A DNA stretch of 64,000 nt from NCBI GenBank assembly GCA_021234155.1, contig JAJEKV010000109.1:2286738-2350737 (forward strand). Direction: 5' to 3'. The notes under the pieces are model-generated. The model was given only the letters and a program-made list of their open reading frames with translations. It searched no databases and was not told the origin of the DNA. This document shows, one piece after another, positions 60,755 through 64,000 of this stretch; the first letter of the stretch is position 1, and each line of letters starts with the position of its first letter. This DNA is from Isoetes taiwanensis (lineage: Eukaryota; Streptophyta; Lycopodiopsida; Isoetales; Isoetaceae). The translations under genes were made by a program, and so were the position numbers.

Positions 60755-61215
60755 TTGCAAATAAGATACCATTCTTCAATGTGGGCATATGGACAACACT
60801 TTCATATTGAGGAAGTTGACACAAGTCATGTTACTTTTGACTTCGGAATAATCACTTTTTATCTTCAAAGGAGTCAATGCAGTGCAAGGGACATAAATTC
60901 TATTGATGGCAATGTACACAAACCCAAGGAAGAAGTCAAACCATTCGAGCACACCCATCTGGATTCTATGAGGTAGACACTTTACATGTCTTAAGGGATC
61001 TGGACGAGTCTTGTATATTTCCTAGTCAGGTGAAGTAGGTTTCTTTCAATGATAATCCTAGGGATAAGAAATGGCAGATAGTGGTTAATTCACAACCAAC
61101 TTCTCAGAGAGTTATTGCCTTACCTGTCCTCAATGATTCTAATTGGGACACTTATAAGGATCATCATTTGATAGCCCGCTTCCTCTTGAATTGGAGTTGA
61201 TTGACCCAGTTGAAG
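60755..61215 (+). pseudogene. CACTA TNP2 transposase C-terminal remnant
   Basis: Frame 60755-60976 reads MWAYGQHFHIEEVDTSHVTF and later SARDINSIDGN, matching the tail region of CACTA transposases (the TSHxTxDxG...SxARDxN pattern). After a gap it continues from about 60970 with VLRDLDESCIFPSQVK, NPRDKKWQIVVNSQP and NDSNWDTY, as expected for the segment that follows in TNP2-type proteins. The core transposase domain upstream is missing. Stops interrupt it. Confidence 0.7.
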
Positions 61216-61784
61216 AAACCATTGATCACGAGCATGATTCACAATTAGAGGACCACCAAGACCTTCAGTTGAGATCTCCAATGCATAGCCCATAACATCA
61301 TATGTTTGATGACTACTTTGATGAGGAGAACGACAGAGAAATTGAAAGAGACTGACATGTATTGCGGCTCCTTTTGCAATTGGATGATGATGAAAGAAAA
61401 GAGGTTGAACATGATTTGCTATATGACATTACCAAACACTAGCTGAATTTTTAAAGTATATTTTATTGTCGTTGAAGAATATTGTGTTGAGATACTCTTG
61501 ATACAATTGCTTGTATTATACATTTATGAACTTTTGAATCATATGAGACAAATACGATAATGCACACTTTATAGTATATTCGTAGCCTTGCCAATCTTGA
61601 AATGAAGACTTTGAGAAAGAAGAAAATATAGAGAAAGAGAGATTAAATACGAGTGTAGCGGCAAATGAGTCTTCGAATAGATGGCAAGTGTCTCTTTTGG
61701 TATCTTTGCATATAGGATTATTTAAAATGCTTAAAGAGAATAACAAAGTGCATGACTAGTTAGAGTGCATACTATATGAGTTCA

Positions 61785-62530
61785 TGGTATAGAGTTGTAC
61801 ATAGAGTCAATGATAGCATCAACTCTAGAGATAGCATACAAGTAAGAGTTAAATCATATGTCAGCATAAGTAGTAGAGTTCATACTACTGTAAGAGTCAA
61901 CGGTAGCGTCAGACATAGGGTTAGATATAGAGTCAATAATATCATCAAACATAGAGTCATTGGTAGAGTCAGAATTAGAACTGATGATAATGTCAGACAT
62001 AGAGTCAGAATTAGAGGTCAGCTTAAAGTCAGACATAGCATCAATGGTAGGGTTAGGACTAGAGTCAATGGTAGCGTCAGATATAGGGTTGGATATAGAG
62101 TCAATAATAGCATCAAATATAGAGTCATTGGTAGAGTCAGAATTAAAACTGACAATAGTGTCAGACATAGAGTCAGAATTAGGGGTCAATATAAAGTCAT
62201 ATGTAGCATCAATGGTAAGGACAAGACTAGAGTCAGATGACATGCATTCTTGAACCTAATTCTAGCACCTTTGACTCATAATGCATCAGCTCATGCATCA
62301 GCTATAGCGTCAGTTATAGCATTAGATTTGTTAAAATGAGCGTCGTCTCTAGAGTTAGACATAGCGTCAAAATTAGAGTCAGAGTACATGTATGCTTGAA
62401 CATAATGCTAACACCTATGACTCATAGTGCATCAGCTCATGCATCAGTTGTAACGTTAGTTATAGCATTAGATTGGTTAAAATGATATAGCGTCATACAT
62501 AGAATCAGATATAGCATCAGAATTAGCAGC
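61785..62530 (+). repeat. CACTA right subterminal repeat array
   Basis: Variants of AGAGTCAGAATTAGA, GTCAGACATAGAGTC and AGCATCAATGGTAG. They lie in the same plus-strand orientation as the left array, not inverted. Frames at 61776-62240 (plus) and 61854-62243 (minus) are translations of the repeat. Confidence 0.9.
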
Positions 62531-62657
62531 AGAGAAATATCTAACCATAAGTGTTGCTATTAACTTCGTAACCAACATTTTCACCTCAAAAACACCAAAA
62601 TATCCTTCCCGACGCCTTGCTATAAGCCGACTCTAGTACCCCTTTTCTCTTGTAGTG

Positions 62658-63404
62658 ACAGGTGCGTGCAGGTGGACACAGAGGCCGATCGTGACAGCCT
62701 GTGGGAGTACCTGGACGCTTGCTTCCTTAGCAAGCTCTGGGACCCCGACGCTCTAGAGCAGGTCAAAACGGCCCATTACAAGGAGCGCATCAACCCCGTG
62801 TTAGCCCGGGGCCCGCAGCTCTACCTGCGTTCCCAGCTGCCCCTGAAAAAGCGCAGACTCATCGCCTCCATTCGCACAGGTGCCCACCATCTTCGCGATC
62901 CCGAGGGCGGCGGGTGGATTGGGGAGCCCCCCGGGACATGCTCTGTCGATCTTTGTCAAGCGGGTGCCATTGAGGATGAGTCTCACACTTTCGAGTTGCC
63001 CAAAGATTCGGTCGGTCCAGGGCGGATCACGCTCCCTTAGTACGACCGGACTTGCCCCTACATTTGCTGATGAACACACCGTCAGTACGTGCTCTGGGGT
63101 CGTACATTCAGGAGGTACTAGATCTTAGAGCTCACCTTTGCCCCCCCCCCCCCTCCCCGGCTGATCGTGATCGGGCACTACGGGTGCAGGGCATGAGTGT
63201 ATATATTTGTGTGTTTTTGCATTTTGTATATTAGAACAGTTTGTCAGCAGGCTGATTGCTGCCACGATTTTTCCCTCGAAAACACTTCGGGGCGAGGGTT
63301 TTTTAATCCGGGTAGTAATCCGCTTGCTGCGCTTTTGTATTGGGTCCCATAGACCGATTGGTCTCCGTGGACGATAAAAATACCTTCCTTCCTTCCTTCA
63401 TGTT
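62658..63404 (+). mobile_element. LINE part 3 of 3: C-terminal domain and 3' end
   Basis: Frame 62666-63040 reads QVDTEADRDSLWEYLDACFL, then LYLRSQLPLKKRRLIASIRT and DLCQAGAIEDESHTFELP, the C-terminal zinc-finger-like end of this LINE type (the second cysteine of the usual C-x2-C and the final H-C are partly lost). The 3' end reads GGGTCCCATAGACC, then CTCCGTGGACGATAAAAAT, and finishes with a (TTCC)n tail at about 63388-63404. The same tail motif ends the LINE fragment at 18024. Confidence 0.9.
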
Positions 63405-64000
63405 GTTTGAATCCTAGGGGAACAAGAAACTAAATGTACTTGCATCAATCAACTTGGATTCTGAATGAACTTGGCAGGAGTCGTGGATCAGCCAGATTCT
63501 GGTGTGAGTAACCGAATCTTACAATACAACTTCATCCTTTAAAATAAATAAACCTTAGGACATGACCCACATTTTAGCGCATTAAGGTCTCATTATTAAG
63601 CTGCGCATTGCGATAAGATTCTGTATTAAGCTTGGTTTTCTAAATTCCATTTTGTTCTTTCGAATCGTTAATGCATGCATCCCAATGTTATGTTGACTAA
63701 TTAAGTTTTTAGAAAAAACCATGTGGCTTTAAAACTACATTAAAAAATAATAACACCACAAACGTTGCCCAATTTTACCCTTCAGTTATGCCAAAACTTG
63801 AACAATGGTTACCATCTTACAAACTTTGTTGCAATCCTAGCATAGGGTAAATTGCAAGATTTATATCAAGATTCTAAAAATAATGTATCTGGCATTAGCC
63901 AATAATAATGTTGTTCATTAAGAATCCACACACTCTACTCGGACTTATATGGCAAAAAATTGACATGACCTATTTGTTTGTAATTTTGCATGGGTGCATG
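63405..64000. other. Stretch without a confirmed gene
   Basis: AT-rich. A possible small exon, GCAG|GAGTCGTGGATCAGCCAG..TCTG|GTGTGAG at about 63478-63508, has good splice borders, but nothing supports it further. Confidence 0.3.

Larger units (their letters stand above)
57232..62657 (+). mobile_element. CACTA (CMC/EnSpm) DNA transposon
   Basis: The terminal repeats agree at 26 of 31 positions, all differences being transitions: CATTACAAGAGGAAGGGGG at the left, CACTACAAGAGAAAAGGGG on the reverse strand at the right. CACTACAAGAAAA-type ends are diagnostic. The flanking triplets are GCA and ACA, compatible with a mutated 3-bp duplication. Both sides carry long subterminal GTCAGAATTAGA arrays. 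The plus strand near the right end keeps TNP2-like sequence, and the minus strand in the middle keeps kinase exon fragments. LINE sequence continues on both sides. Confidence 0.92.

Overview
The window looks like nuclear DNA of a land plant. It is AT-rich and gene-poor, has spliceosomal introns with GT/AG ends, and is packed with plant-type mobile DNA: Ty1/copia, Ty3/gypsy, CACTA, PIF/Harbinger and a non-LTR LINE. A seed-free vascular plant (fern or lycophyte) is my best guess from the style of the LINE and of the vicilin-like cupin, but the sequence does not prove it. I see no intact protein-coding gene. Most long open frames are shadows or remains of transposons.

Region by region. Positions 1-470 hold the end of a broken copia polyprotein on the minus strand. 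Positions 470-12,180 are mostly unassigned intergenic DNA with several short tandem repeats, an inverted-repeat element (8,795-9,232) and GC-rich hairpins that resemble Helitron 3' ends. Positions 12,211-32,230 are a cluster of at least six broken copies (A-F) of one vicilin-like bicupin gene, each with fragments of the same five-exon model and the same 3' UTR with AATAAA. The cluster carries three clean insertions: a LINE ORF1 fragment at 17,355-18,024, a 1,021-bp PIF/Harbinger-like element at 28,620-29,640 with TTA target duplication, and a copia element that split one vicilin exon. The two halves of that copia element now lie 5.4 kb apart and point in opposite directions. Together with a 1.5-kb inverted repeat, they mark an inversion of about 5.6 kb (21,385-26,994).

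Positions 33,225-34,373 are a degenerate GGAATCT minisatellite. Positions 35,250-39,033 contain several well-formed exon candidates of an unidentified plus-strand gene. From 39,034 to 63,404 there is one nested transposon stack: a LINE reverse transcriptase split into three parts. It is split first by a 16.6-kb Ty3/gypsy element (39,678-56,284), whose 5' LTR is itself split by a 3.7-kb TIR element (40,969-44,667). It is split again by a 5.4-kb CACTA transposon (57,232-62,657). The CACTA element contains antisense exon fragments of a CDK11/CDKG-type protein kinase and a remnant of its own TNP2 transposase.

The items most worth a second look are the inversion scar in the vicilin cluster, the CACTA element with captured kinase exons, the five dispersed palindromic motifs in the gypsy leader, the poly(A)/poly(T) hairpin and CACCGTAGCTACGGTG palindrome arrays in the nested TIR element, and a possible histone-H3-like N-terminus in a gypsy frame.
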